Origin: an uncultured Lachnospiraceae bacterium
GTDB taxonomy: Bacteria > Bacillota > Clostridia > Lachnospirales > Lachnospiraceae
DNA length: 54,501 bases
Assembly (NCBI GenBank): GCA_910587765.1
Contig: CAJUNR010000014.1
Coordinates: 43,252-97,752 of the forward strand
Direction: 5' to 3'
Below the pieces are notes generated by a model. It did no database searches, had not been told where the DNA came from, and saw only the letters and a list, made by a program, of their open reading frames with translations. The position numbers and the translations under genes were made by a program. Shown piece by piece: positions 32,888 through 41,860 of this stretch; the stretch's first letter is position 1, and the number at the start of each line of letters is the position of its first letter.

Positions 32888-34639
32888 ATGAAGACAAGCA
32901 CATTACTAAAACGGTTTCTTCCCTATTATCGGAAGTATACGGGAATTATGTTGACGGATCTGCTGTGCGCGGCGCTGACGACGGTCTGTGAGATGGTACT
33001 GCCGCTGATGCTGCGCTATCTCACCGATGTGGGGATGAACGATCTGCAGGTGCTGACCCTGCGTATGATTCTCACCATCGGAGGGATTTATTTTCTGCTG
33101 CGCATCATCGACGGGATGGCGAGTTTCTACATGGCCTATACCGGGCATGTGATGGGAGCGTCCATCGAGACCGATATGAGAGAGGACGCGTTCGCCCATC
33201 TGCAGAAGCTGTCCGACAATTATTTTAACAACGCCAAGGTAGGGCAGATTATGTCCCGGATTACCAGCGACCTTTTCGACGTCACGGAATTTGCCCATCA
33301 CTGTCCGGAGGAATTTTTCATCGCGTTTCTGAAAGCGGCGGTGTCCTTCCTCATTCTGGCGAGGATCAATCTGCTGCTTACGGTGATTATCTTTCTGCTG
33401 ATCCCGGTAATGGCGGTTTCCTGCACGTATTTTAACCTGCAGGTAAGAAAAGCCTTCAAGCGGCAGAGAAATCACATCGGCGAACTCAATGCGCGGATCG
33501 AGGACAGCCTTCTGGGAAATAAAGTCGTGCGCGCGTTCGCGAACGAGGCCGTGGAGCTTGGGAAGTTCAGCCACGACAATCAGGAATTTTTGAAGATCAA
33601 ACGACAGACCTACCGGTATATGGCGGCGTTCCAGAATACGGTGCGTATTTTTGACGGGCTGATGTATGTGGTGGTGATTGTGGCGGGCGGCGTCTTCATG
33701 ATGAACGGACAGATTGCGCCGGCGGATCTGGTCGCCTATACCATGTATGTGACGACGCTTCTGGCCACGATCCGCCGCATTATCGAGTTTGCGGAGCAGT
33801 TTCAGAGAGGAATGACCGGAATCGAACGTTTTACGGAGCTGATGGACGCGAAGATCGACATTTTCGATGAGGAAGGGGCGCAGCCGCTCGGCGAGGTGGA
33901 AGGCCGGATCGTATTTAAAGACGTGTCGTTTGAATATCCGGACGACCATACCCCGGTGCTCTCGCACATCAATCTGGTTATCCGGCCGGGGGAGAAGGTG
34001 GCGCTGGTGGGTCCCTCCGGCGGAGGGAAGACGACGTTGTGCAATCTGATTCCCCGTTTCTACGACCCCACTGAAGGAGAAATTCTGCTGGACGGGCGGG
34101 ACATCAGGAACGTCACGCTGCAGAGCCTGCGGAACAATGTAGGCGTGGTGCAGCAGGATGTGTATCTGTTCTCGGGGACGGTCTATGAAAACATCGCCTA
34201 CGGCAGGCCGGGAGCATCCAGAGAAGAGGTGAAAGAGGCGGCCAGGCTGGCGGGCGCTCACGAATTTATCGAAGGGCTGGCGGACGGCTACGACACTTAT
34301 GTGGGGGAACGGGGCGTGAAGCTCTCCGGCGGGCAGAAACAGCGGATCAGCATCGCCCGGGTGTTTCTGAAAGCGCCCAGGGTGCTTCTTCTGGACGAGG
34401 CGACGGCCGCGCTGGACAATGAGAGCGAACATCTGGTGTCCCGTTCGCTCGACCGGCTTGCGGCGGGCAGGACCACCCTCACGATTGCCCACCGCCTGAC
34501 GACGATCCACGGCGCCGACCGGATTCTGGTCCTGTCCGGCAATCAGATCGTGGAGGAAGGGAATCATGAAACCCTGATGAAAAAGAAGGGGATTTATTAT
34601 CAGCTTTATACGTCGGCGGAAATCGGACAGGACGGATGA
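32888..34639 (+). CDS. ABC exporter, fused permease and ATPase
   Basis: 583 residues from ATG 32888 (after ACAGGGGATCAGAAGCG). Six membrane helices fill ~15-300; the ATPase domain has Walker A GPSGGGKTT (~residue 375), signature LSGGQKQR (~480) and Walker B RVLLLDEAT (~500), then the H-loop AHRLTT. It has the half-size type IV (ABCB/MsbA) layout, so it works as a dimer. No partner gene is adjacent; the substrate (drug, lipid or peptide) cannot be inferred. Terminators follow at 34678 and 34761. Confidence 0.92.
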   Translation: MKTSTLLKRFLPYYRKYTGIMLTDLLCAALTTVCEMVLPLMLRYLTDVGMNDLQVLTLRMILTIGGIYFLLRIIDGMASFYMAYTGHVMGASIETDMREDAFAHLQKLSDNYFNNAKVGQIMSRITSDLFDVTEFAHHCPEEFFIAFLKAAVSFLILARINLLLTVIIFLLIPVMAVSCTYFNLQVRKAFKRQRNHIGELNARIEDSLLGNKVVRAFANEAVELGKFSHDNQEFLKIKRQTYRYMAAFQNTVRIFDGLMYVVVIVAGGVFMMNGQIAPADLVAYTMYVTTLLATIRRIIEFAEQFQRGMTGIERFTELMDAKIDIFDEEGAQPLGEVEGRIVFKDVSFEYPDDHTPVLSHINLVIRPGEKVALVGPSGGGKTTLCNLIPRFYDPTEGEILLDGRDIRNVTLQSLRNNVGVVQQDVYLFSGTVYENIAYGRPGASREEVKEAARLAGAHEFIEGLADGYDTYVGERGVKLSGGQKQRISIARVFLKAPRVLLLDEATAALDNESEHLVSRSLDRLAAGRTTLTIAHRLTTIHGADRILVLSGNQIVEEGNHETLMKKKGIYYQLYTSAEIGQDG

Positions 34640-34677
34640 CGGGATTCCGGCTGCCTTCTGTTTTTTCACGACCTAAA

Positions 34678-34733
34678 GTTCTGAAAGGCAGTAATCCCAT
34701 TCGCATGCACGGTAATGTTCAGAACCTTTTTTG
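34678..34733 (+). terminator. candidate terminator after the ABC exporter
   Basis: GTTCTGAA (34678-34685) pairs with TTCAGAAC (34718-34725), followed by six T. The loop is long (about 32 nt), so it is less certain than the hairpin at 34761. Confidence 0.5.
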
Positions 34734-34760
34734 AGAATATCTTTTAGTTGCTATATAAAA

Positions 34761-34808
34761 GAACCGATATCCCTCTTCTGTTTCTTTCGGGATATCGGTC
34801 TCTTTTTC
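34761..34808. terminator. bidirectional intrinsic terminator between convergent genes
   Basis: GAACCGATATCCC pairs with GGGATATCGGTCTC; T-rich sequence follows on both strands. It serves the ABC exporter (+) and the large repeat protein (-). Confidence 0.88.
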
Positions 34809-34811
34809 ATT

Positions 34812-37800
34812 TTAGATGTTGGAAACTTTTTTTGCTTTTATTTTAAATTTTATGGTTTTTATTCCTCCATATTTTCCGGTTCCTTTTATTGTTATCGTTG
34901 CAGTCCCTACCATCCGGTTATTGCTGTAACTGACAATCTCATAATCCTGATCGTGCAATGCTTTTCCGTTCATTTTCAGGGTTATTGCATCTTTTCCGGG
35001 TTCCACCGCACTTCCGGTATAGTACTGCTGAGAAATTTTCGCTGTTGCATTTGCAATGCTTTTTTCTACAATCCGGTATTTTCCCGACAATTCACCTCGG
35101 TAACTGCCTTTTCCCCGGATCTTTATCATAATAGTTGTCCCTAAAGGCGGAATATCATTTTCGCCCACAGGCTCCCCTGTTTTCCCTGTCCCGTCTGCCA
35201 GTATAACGGGCTCTGCATAGAAGTATGCCACATCCGTATCATAATCTGTCCCTGCCGTCAGTTTTTTTCCTGCGGGGTCAATAACAACAGGCGCTGCTTT
35301 CCACGCCCCTTTCTTATTCTGATAGACTTTATCGGATATGGATAATTCCATCTGACTGATATCAGGAGTCGCTATCTGATATAATATGCTTTTCTTTCCT
35401 TTAAAGTTCCCTTTTCCCGTGACGATCACTTCTGATTTTTTATGGGTAAGTATGTAATCTTCGTTTTCTGTCAGCATAGTATCTCCAAATTGTACTGCTA
35501 TTACAGAAAGCCCTGCTTCATTTACATAGCCAATCACCATCTTCTTTTCTTCATCTTTCAGAATATCGTACTTTTGGATTTTATAGGTCTTTTTTAATGT
35601 ACCACTGTACATGTTAATGCCTGTGAAGATGACAGTGGCTGTTCCTGCTTCTTTATTGTTCTGATAGGATATGTGATAATCCGTATCTTTTATCAGAATC
35701 TTTTCCCCATCGCTCAACGTACAATCTTGCAGAATCTTTTCTCCATTATAGAGAACCGAAGACTCCCAACCAGATATTTTGGCTTTCTTGATTGGCTTAC
35801 CCACGATTTGAAAAACCACTCTCTTCTCTCCGGCATAATCCCCCATACCTTTTATGATCGCAGCAGCCGTTCCCTGTTCAATATTATCCTCATAGGTTAC
35901 GGTATATTCTGAATTTTCTGCAAGTTTTGTCTTTCCATATGTAACAGTAAACTGAGGTTTGATTTCCTTTCCTGTATACAATTGGTTAGATATTTTACTT
36001 ACTTTAACTTTACTGATTGATTTTACGTTTCCGATCGAAAAAGTAACGTTTCTTTCTCCGGTAAAATTCCCTTTGCCCGTAAGTTTAATACGATAGGTTC
36101 CGTCTGCTGTATAAGCTCCACTGCCTGTATCCGGATAACTGACTGTAAATTCACTTTTATTTTTCAGTTTTTTATTCTTGTAGAATATCTCCGGAACCGG
36201 TTTTTGCATTTTAGTTATACCTTCAGCAAATAGATCCGCTGCTGCCATATCCTCATCGGATATATTTTTAGGCAGAATAGTAAAAGTTACTGTCCTTTTG
36301 CCTGAAAAAGCTCCTTTACCTGTTACAATTATCGCGGGTGCATTTGAGGCCGGTTTTGTCCCTGCCTTAACATTATTTTTATAAGAAACGGTATAATCGG
36401 TTCCCTCACGCAACCTTTTGTTCCCATAATATACACGTATATCCGGCTTAATTGCAGAACCTGTATATACTTGGTCTTTTACTGCCGATGTCCATATGCC
36501 TGAAATCACTTCTCCTTCCGGCATATCTTCCGGCCATATACCATCATAATCATCTGTCAGGAGCGTGTAATTGAACACTGCCGCCGGACTGTCCTTATAT
36601 CCATCCAACACGGCAAATGCAGTAAGCACCATGTCTTTTTCTATTACAATCGGAACAGTATAAAGGTTGCTGTCCGTAGTAGGAACGCTTCCATCTGTTG
36701 TATAGTAAATGGAAGCTTTCTCTTTGACACAGGATAGTTCTACTTTGGTTCCGGGTTTTACCAGGGACCCGGATGAAATATCTGCTGTGGGTGCGGGCAA
36801 AATCTCTTTCTCATGAAAGTTTACTGTAAGATCTATGGATGCCTCTCCTGCCGCATATACATCATGAGCAGCGGTAGACACTGTGATCTTAAAAGTACCC
36901 GGCTGAGTAACAGTTAATATCCCGTCTTCTTTAATATTTCCTGAACCAGTGCCTGGTAACATGGAGTATACTGCAACTCCGCAATTTGGATCCAGTATAA
37001 ACAGATCCCTGACGTCGATATCCATCGGAAGTTCTTCTATCGTTCTCGTCGTTTTAGCAGGATCTGTTACCGGAGTAATCGTCACTTCAGTTAATCCGCT
37101 TCCCCCTTCGCAGTAAAGTTCTGTGGCCAGCAACAGCTCATTACCTTCTTTTGCGATTTCTATCCGTTTCCATTCTACTTCAGTTCCTTTATAATATATA
37201 TTCTTCAGACCTGTACAGTTATAAAATGCATTTTTCCCTATGGAACTGACAGCTTTATCAAATGTAACATTCTCCAGTTTCTGACAACCGCTGAATGCAG
37301 ATTCCCCTATGGTCTGCACATCGGTTCCGCATACCGCGTAGGATAAAGAGGACAGACCGGCAAACAGATTTTGTCCAATACCAGTAATTCCGTCTGACAT
37401 GCGTACAGACATGATTCGATCCGCCAGGTCTTTCCATGGTACTTCGTCTGCTGACTGATAATCCGTTGTTTCGCCAGTCCCGGATAAATATAATGGCGGC
37501 TGATATCCATCAAACACTTCCCACATCACAGATTTTCCGCAGTTTCCCACATTCAGCAGGTTCTGTAAAGAATTTCCGAACACAAAAGTGCTGAAGCTTG
37601 TTACTGTAAAAGATGCCGTGCCGTCGTCATTGATTCGGGGTTCCAGTTCTTCGTAAGTTCCATTCTGATGGTAATGGAGAATACGAAAACGCTCAGGCGT
37701 CACATTTTTGGGAATCGGTATCGTAATGCACACTGGTACTGTCAGTTCACTTTTCTCGCATCCGCTCAGATTTATACTGAATTGGACCCAGTTTTTCATC

Positions 37801-39014
37801 CGATATGGATATCCATCCTCCGCAATCTCTTCTTCTGGCTGGCTGAAATCCAGCACCATTTTCTGCGTTTCTGATTCCGCGTTTAACGCGGCGCCAATTA
37901 CAGATACTTTTGTCTGGTCAATATATCCGCTGACATAGTCATCTGACTGCGAGGTTACAGTAATATTCTTCCGGGCAGCATAGATGCTTTCAAGTTCCTT
38001 TACCTTGGAAAGCACATTCATATCGGTCTGCATGGCCACAGCCATGTTGGTTACATCCATGCCATCCGCTAAGTTCTGCAAAGCTCCGTCCGGATCCTGC
38101 CCGGCCTGTTCCAATGCCTGATTCAACAGATCCTCAGCAGAAGCTGCTACCTCCGTTGTAATATAAGCCGAACTGTTTCCTGACCAACCACTATGATAAA
38201 CTTTTGTAATATCCTCACTCAGAGTTCTGACCCTGAAAGTATAGCTTCCCTTTTCTCTCATATATCCAAGGCGGTCGCTTCCAAAATCCTCACTTAAAAA
38301 ATCTGGACTATGGCTTGAGACAGAGCCGCATTCCAGCCCGTTCCTGTACAGTTTTGTCTCATATCCGCCGGAAATCTCAACCGGATTCCACAGGCCAACC
38401 GTTTTGTCCCATCTCATACCGGTCGGTGTATTCAGATAGCCGTCCGGTTTTTCGTATGTCCATTCTTCACTCCAGTCAGACCAGTCGCTGTCATCTGCCT
38501 CCGTTTCTTGCGAGCCCAGTGCTTTTACGCGAAATGTATAAGTTCCGCTGTCAGCAATATCGTTACATGCGCAGGCAGTTGTCAGGCCGATTTCCTTCAG
38601 ACCGCTCCAATCTGTATTATAATAAAGTTCCCCATCTTTGTTAATTTCAATCGCATACCAGCCTTCTGAACCAGGCACGCCCTCCCAGGACATCTCCCCG
38701 GGTCTTTTTATATTCCACTGCAGGCCTGCTGGCGCCGGCAGTTTTTCTGTTTCGGTATTATCGCCCGTTTCTTCGCTGTCTGCCTGTACAATCATTTCGT
38801 TGAAACTGTACCCGGATATCATTTCCAGAGTCTCCAGGTCATATGCCTCAAATACCGTCCCGTTTTCATCCTGAAAAACATAACTGCAAGGCTCATGGGT
38901 TTCTTCTTTGTCTCGGATTTGTTCTGCACAGGTCATCATTGGCTGTAACACAGAACCTGCCAGCAGAAATGCCGCCATACTGGCAGAAATCTTCCTTTTC
39001 CATTTTCCATTCAT
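34812..39014 (-). CDS. giant secreted multi-domain surface protein (Fn3, BspA-type leucine-rich repeats, Ig-like repeats)
   Basis: 1400 residues, start after CAGGAGGAAATTGTA. Signal peptide residues 1-30 (ends MMTCAEQ). Then two Fn3-like domains (~97-280, both with WxWSxxWxY-type motifs), a helical region (~285-345), a ZU5-like piece near 430-470 (SFTVTSFSTFVFG), a BspA-type leucine-rich stretch (~530-640), an Ig-like region, a chitobiase/hexosaminidase C-terminal-like domain (~745-815, YYTTDGSVPTTDS), and seven repeats of a Lachnospiraceae-type beta-domain (consensus YTG..IKP, GTDYTVSY.N, GKG.FSG). No LPXTG, SLH or other anchor at the C-terminus (ends KKVSNI). Probably an adhesin or large secreted polymer-binding protein. 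It is AT-richer than its neighbours. Confidence 0.85.
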   Translation of the reverse strand: MNGKWKRKISASMAAFLLAGSVLQPMMTCAEQIRDKEETHEPCSYVFQDENGTVFEAYDLETLEMISGYSFNEMIVQADSEETGDNTETEKLPAPAGLQWNIKRPGEMSWEGVPGSEGWYAIEINKDGELYYNTDWSGLKEIGLTTACACNDIADSGTYTFRVKALGSQETEADDSDWSDWSEEWTYEKPDGYLNTPTGMRWDKTVGLWNPVEISGGYETKLYRNGLECGSVSSHSPDFLSEDFGSDRLGYMREKGSYTFRVRTLSEDITKVYHSGWSGNSSAYITTEVAASAEDLLNQALEQAGQDPDGALQNLADGMDVTNMAVAMQTDMNVLSKVKELESIYAARKNITVTSQSDDYVSGYIDQTKVSVIGAALNAESETQKMVLDFSQPEEEIAEDGYPYRMKNWVQFSINLSGCEKSELTVPVCITIPIPKNVTPERFRILHYHQNGTYEELEPRINDDGTASFTVTSFSTFVFGNSLQNLLNVGNCGKSVMWEVFDGYQPPLYLSGTGETTDYQSADEVPWKDLADRIMSVRMSDGITGIGQNLFAGLSSLSYAVCGTDVQTIGESAFSGCQKLENVTFDKAVSSIGKNAFYNCTGLKNIYYKGTEVEWKRIEIAKEGNELLLATELYCEGGSGLTEVTITPVTDPAKTTRTIEELPMDIDVRDLFILDPNCGVAVYSMLPGTGSGNIKEDGILTVTQPGTFKITVSTAAHDVYAAGEASIDLTVNFHEKEILPAPTADISSGSLVKPGTKVELSCVKEKASIYYTTDGSVPTTDSNLYTVPIVIEKDMVLTAFAVLDGYKDSPAAVFNYTLLTDDYDGIWPEDMPEGEVISGIWTSAVKDQVYTGSAIKPDIRVYYGNKRLREGTDYTVSYKNNVKAGTKPASNAPAIIVTGKGAFSGKRTVTFTILPKNISDEDMAAADLFAEGITKMQKPVPEIFYKNKKLKNKSEFTVSYPDTGSGAYTADGTYRIKLTGKGNFTGERNVTFSIGNVKSISKVKVSKISNQLYTGKEIKPQFTVTYGKTKLAENSEYTVTYEDNIEQGTAAAIIKGMGDYAGEKRVVFQIVGKPIKKAKISGWESSVLYNGEKILQDCTLSDGEKILIKDTDYHISYQNNKEAGTATVIFTGINMYSGTLKKTYKIQKYDILKDEEKKMVIGYVNEAGLSVIAVQFGDTMLTENEDYILTHKKSEVIVTGKGNFKGKKSILYQIATPDISQMELSISDKVYQNKKGAWKAAPVVIDPAGKKLTAGTDYDTDVAYFYAEPVILADGTGKTGEPVGENDIPPLGTTIMIKIRGKGSYRGELSGKYRIVEKSIANATAKISQQYYTGSAVEPGKDAITLKMNGKALHDQDYEIVSYSNNRMVGTATITIKGTGKYGGIKTIKFKIKAKKVSNI

Positions 39015-39099
39015 TACAATTTCCTCCTGAGTTTATATTGTTCCGATTCACCCTGTTCATCCATTAACACATAATACCTTACCGTTTTCTTTCAACTTA

Positions 39100-39552
39100 T
39101 GATCAGGGTAATTTGCTTTTATATTACCATATGCAACATTTCGATTCAATACAAATAGCGTTTTGATTATAATCATCTAATTAATTGTTGCATATAATTA
39201 TAAAAATTAAACAATTCTGAATAATCCTCTATGCAAACAGTTGCAAATGACTGTTCAAGTGCATTTGGGAGTGCTGGCTCAATACAGACTTTTTCTTTCT
39301 TTTAACTGTATTTTTTCGGATTAAAATCCGAGCTGTGTGGCGGCAGATAGAGATAAAAGACCGGTTCAAAAACAAGATCATAGAGGTGAATGAATGGTGA
39401 GAAGATTTAAAATAGAGTGCCCATAGGGGTATTTAGAGTGAAAAAGGCATTTTTAAACCGTCAGATACGCTCCATTCAGACAGAAAGCAACTTTAGAATA
39501 TAAAAGTAACAGTTCAGATAACGTGTTGCTGTTCGCACCTACGCTGGTTTCA
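39100..39552. other. AT-rich intergenic spacer without a supported gene
   Basis: Between the large surface protein and the fold-back repeat I see no coding potential. It contains AT-rich runs, a short hairpin AACAGT/ACTGTT near 39236-39256, and no recognisable RNA. The minus-strand promoter of the surface protein must lie in the first ~100 bp but I cannot place it with confidence. Confidence 0.6.
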
Positions 39553-39709
39553 GCCGGGTGCAGGCAGATGATCCTGAAAGACCCATTGAAGGGCGCCGGT
39601 CCTTGGGCGCGGTCTTTTTCGCGCCTTAGTATCCAAAGGGCATAAATACCGCTGCGTCCCTTCATTAAGCGCAAGCGGGGTCTGGAAGGATCATCTGCCT
39701 GCATCCGGC
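39553..39709 (-). repeat. family A fold-back repeat, copy 2
   Basis: 157-bp element, in reverse orientation relative to copy 1 (3451-3590). Its 23-bp terminal inverted repeats (39553-39575 and 39687-39709) match each other with one mismatch. It has an extra 17 bp relative to copy 1 (on the minus strand between the CGCAGCGGTA and CTAAGG blocks). The ends and centre are otherwise closely alike. A 89-codon ORF across it is not supported. Confidence 0.85.
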
Positions 39710-39803
39710 GTTCGGGTGGCATGAGTGTGAAAAGTAATCGCAGACCTGCCTGAACTGCTACATATAAAAAGAAAATGAATATTTTCGGAGATTCCTTTAT
39801 AGA

Positions 39804-39852
39804 AAAATAAAGTGTGCAGTTAGATGTATTTCTAACTTACACACTTTATTTT
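39804..39852. terminator. long near-perfect hairpin, bidirectional terminator of the fructokinase unit
   Basis: About 21 bp on each side (39804-39824 and 39831-39852) with a 6-nt loop. A- and T-runs flank both sides, so it can end transcription in either direction; on the minus strand it lies 60 bp beyond the fructokinase stop. Confidence 0.85.
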
Positions 39853-39912
39853 ACACTTGGGGAGAGATGGTTAAATCTTGGTATTAACCAACACTCCCTC
39901 GTTCCCAGTACG

Positions 39913-40230
39913 TTATTTAAAAGAGATTTCGTCCGGATCAATCTCCGCTTTTTCTGCGCCTGTCCGCTTTCCGGCGCTCAGAGAAGCCTTTTTCTGTTCG
40001 ATATTTGCCAGATGTACGGAAATCGCCGTGCAGAACTCGGCCACTTCATCCTCGACTGCTTCGCCGGCAGCAAATTTTTTGTAATAGAAAGCGCCGATTT
40101 TGGTCTGCAGTTCGCGGATGGATTTCTCATCGTTCATGATCTGGGTCTTGAGCCGGGTGTCCTCCAGAACTTCTCCGGTTTTGGATGCGGCATTTTTGGC
40201 AAATTCATTTACCTTGTCAAATAATTCCAT
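39913..40230 (-). CDS. small helical protein, possibly translated independently from within the kinase gene
   Basis: 105 residues if translated from ATG 40230. AAGGAGG (40246-40240) is 9 nt upstream, in frame with the kinase gene, with no stop codon between. Features: long charged helices, DTRLKTQIMNDEKSIRELQTKIGAFYYKKFAAG (broken by Y and G); no cysteine pairs, no signal peptide. Similar stand-alone proteins of unknown function are common in Lachnospiraceae, as far as I recall. This could be both an independent product and the tail of the fusion. Confidence 0.5.
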   Translation of the reverse strand: MELFDKVNEFAKNAASKTGEVLEDTRLKTQIMNDEKSIRELQTKIGAFYYKKFAAGEAVEDEVAEFCTAISVHLANIEQKKASLSAGKRTGAEKAEIDPDEISFK

Positions 40231-41235
40231 AGTAACCTTCCTCCTTGTGGTGTTTCCGTCCATGCGTCTGACGTCATGTGCGGAGAGATAGTTCTGGACT
40301 TCTTCAAAGGTCGGCATAACCCGCAGCGCGCCTTTTCTCGTGGTGATGATCGAAGCGGCGGCATTGGCGAAGGTCAGCATTTCCCTGAGCTGGTCTTCCG
40401 TGAGGTCCGTCAGTCCGTGGTCCAGCACATAGTTGATGATGCACGCGCAGAACGTATCTCCTGCGCCGGTGGTCTCGATGGTGTTTTCCTGCAGAAACGG
40501 CGCGACCTCCACATAGCCGTCCTGATAGTAGGCGCGGCTTCCGTCCCTGCCCATGGAGACGAGGATCAGCGGAATCGGAAATTCCCTGCGGATTTCGGCG
40601 ACTCCTTCCGTGAAATCGTCTCTGCCGGTCAGCCACTGGATCTCGTTGTCGGAAATCTTGAGAATGTCGCACTGGCCGAGTCCCCAGCGCACTTCTTCTT
40701 TGGCGTGGTCCAGAGTGTCCCACAGAGGCTCTCTGAGATTCGGGTCAAAGCTGATGAGAGCGCCGGCTTCTTTGGCCAGAGTGACGGCTTTGACGGTCGC
40801 CTCCCGTACGCCGGCGTGGGTCATGGAGAGCGTTCCGAAGTGGAAAAGCCGGGTGTCCTTGATCAGATCCTCCTGAAGCTCGTCCGCCCGGAGCATCATG
40901 TCCGCCCCGGGGTTGCGGTAGAAGGAGAAATCGCGGTCACCGTCATCGAACGTATGTACGAGTGCCAGCGTTGTATGGATTTCCTCGTCCAGCATCAGAT
41001 TCTCTGTGCCGATGCCCAGATCTTCCAGAGACTTTTTCAGCGTCATTCCGAACTGATCCTTGCCGACTTTGCCGATGAAAGCGGTTTTTTTGCCGAGGTT
41101 GTTCAGCATGGAGAGTACATTACAGGGAGCTCCGCCGGGGTTGGCTTCAAAGAGTCCGTTGCCCTGCATGCTGAGGCCGTTCTGGGTGAAATCAATCAGC
41201 AGTTCACCCAGAGCGATGACATCATATGTTTTCAT
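39913..41235 (-). CDS. PfkB-family fructokinase fused to a small accessory protein
   Basis: 440 residues on the minus strand. Residues 1-320 are a full ribokinase/PfkB-family sugar kinase: N-terminal GELLIDF, GGAPCNV, and C-terminal ETTGAGDTFCA with catalytic Asp260. Family members usually end here (~320 residues, last piece GALRVMPTFEEVQNYL). Instead the frame continues through a 15-residue linker into a second protein (from M336: MELFDKVNEFAKNAASKTGE...KKFAAGEAVEDEVAEFC...), which resembles a stand-alone small helical protein of Clostridia. The DNA between them still has the ribosome site AAGGAGG 9 bp before that ATG (40228-40230). See the separate entry and finding. Fructokinase is the best substrate guess from family resemblance. 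Confidence 0.85.
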   Translation of the reverse strand: MKTYDVIALGELLIDFTQNGLSMQGNGLFEANPGGAPCNVLSMLNNLGKKTAFIGKVGKDQFGMTLKKSLEDLGIGTENLMLDEEIHTTLALVHTFDDGDRDFSFYRNPGADMMLRADELQEDLIKDTRLFHFGTLSMTHAGVREATVKAVTLAKEAGALISFDPNLREPLWDTLDHAKEEVRWGLGQCDILKISDNEIQWLTGRDDFTEGVAEIRREFPIPLILVSMGRDGSRAYYQDGYVEVAPFLQENTIETTGAGDTFCACIINYVLDHGLTDLTEDQLREMLTFANAAASIITTRKGALRVMPTFEEVQNYLSAHDVRRMDGNTTRRKVTMELFDKVNEFAKNAASKTGEVLEDTRLKTQIMNDEKSIRELQTKIGAFYYKKFAAGEAVEDEVAEFCTAISVHLANIEQKKASLSAGKRTGAEKAEIDPDEISFK

Positions 41236-41316
41236 GAATCGTACCTCCAGATATTTTAATGATACTATTGTAGCAAAAAACAGAAGAAAAGAAAAGGGGT
41301 CAGACCTTAACAGGTT

Positions 41317-41826
41317 CTAAAATGTCCGGATGCGGTCGCCGTCTTCGCCCAGGTCGTCGCGGATTTCCCGGATAACGACGTCGTAGCTGTAGGCGTCGTT
41401 CACCGGTATGGTCACTCTGTCGCCGGTATGGTGATGCAGGAGCGCCTTTCCGAGGGGAGACTCGATACTGATCAGGTTCCTCATGGAGTTGCCGCGGATG
41501 CTGGTGACAATCTTGTAGGTCTCGCACCCGTCGTCCTCCTCAATGTATACGGTCACCGATTTGTTCAGTCCCACCTCGCCGGCGGAAGAGTGGTCTTCGA
41601 GAATCACGGCGTTTTTCAGCAGCCGTTCCAGGTAGCGGATCCGGCTGTTGTTGGTTCCGTTCTCTCTTCTGGCGGCGTAATACTCAAAATTTTCACTCAG
41701 ATCCCCCTGCGCTCTGGCTTCCCGGACCGCCTCCAGGATCTGGGGACGCAGGACCAGCTTGCGGTGGTCGATCTCCGCCTGGATCTTTTCCACATCTTTT
41801 CTGGTCAGTTTTTCTTTCATTGTCAC
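41317..41826 (-). CDS. greA: transcription elongation factor GreA-like protein
   Basis: 169 residues, GTG start at 41826 (AAAGGATTTC before it) or ATG at 41820. N-terminal coiled coil with the tip motif AQGDLSENFEYYAARRENG (acidic residues needed for RNA polymerase active site) and C-terminal FKBP-like domain (ESPLGKALLHHHTGDRVTI). It rescues backtracked RNA polymerase by stimulating RNA cleavage. It lies between asnA (34 bp upstream) and the fructokinase (81 bp downstream), all on the minus strand. Confidence 0.92.
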   Translation of the reverse strand: MTMKEKLTRKDVEKIQAEIDHRKLVLRPQILEAVREARAQGDLSENFEYYAARRENGTNNSRIRYLERLLKNAVILEDHSSAGEVGLNKSVTVYIEEDDGCETYKIVTSIRGNSMRNLISIESPLGKALLHHHTGDRVTIPVNDAYSYDVVIREIRDDLGEDGDRIRTF

Positions 41827-41860
41827 GAAATCCTTTCTGTATCAAATTCCGCGCCGCCCG

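Noticed and set aside
32906..34669. 587-codon minus-strand ORF opposite the ABC exporter
   Set aside because: Shadow of an intact ABC transporter with all ATPase motifs.
39453..39722. 89-codon ORF over fold-back copy 2
   Set aside because: It lies almost entirely in the repeat and has no ribosome site; likely spurious.
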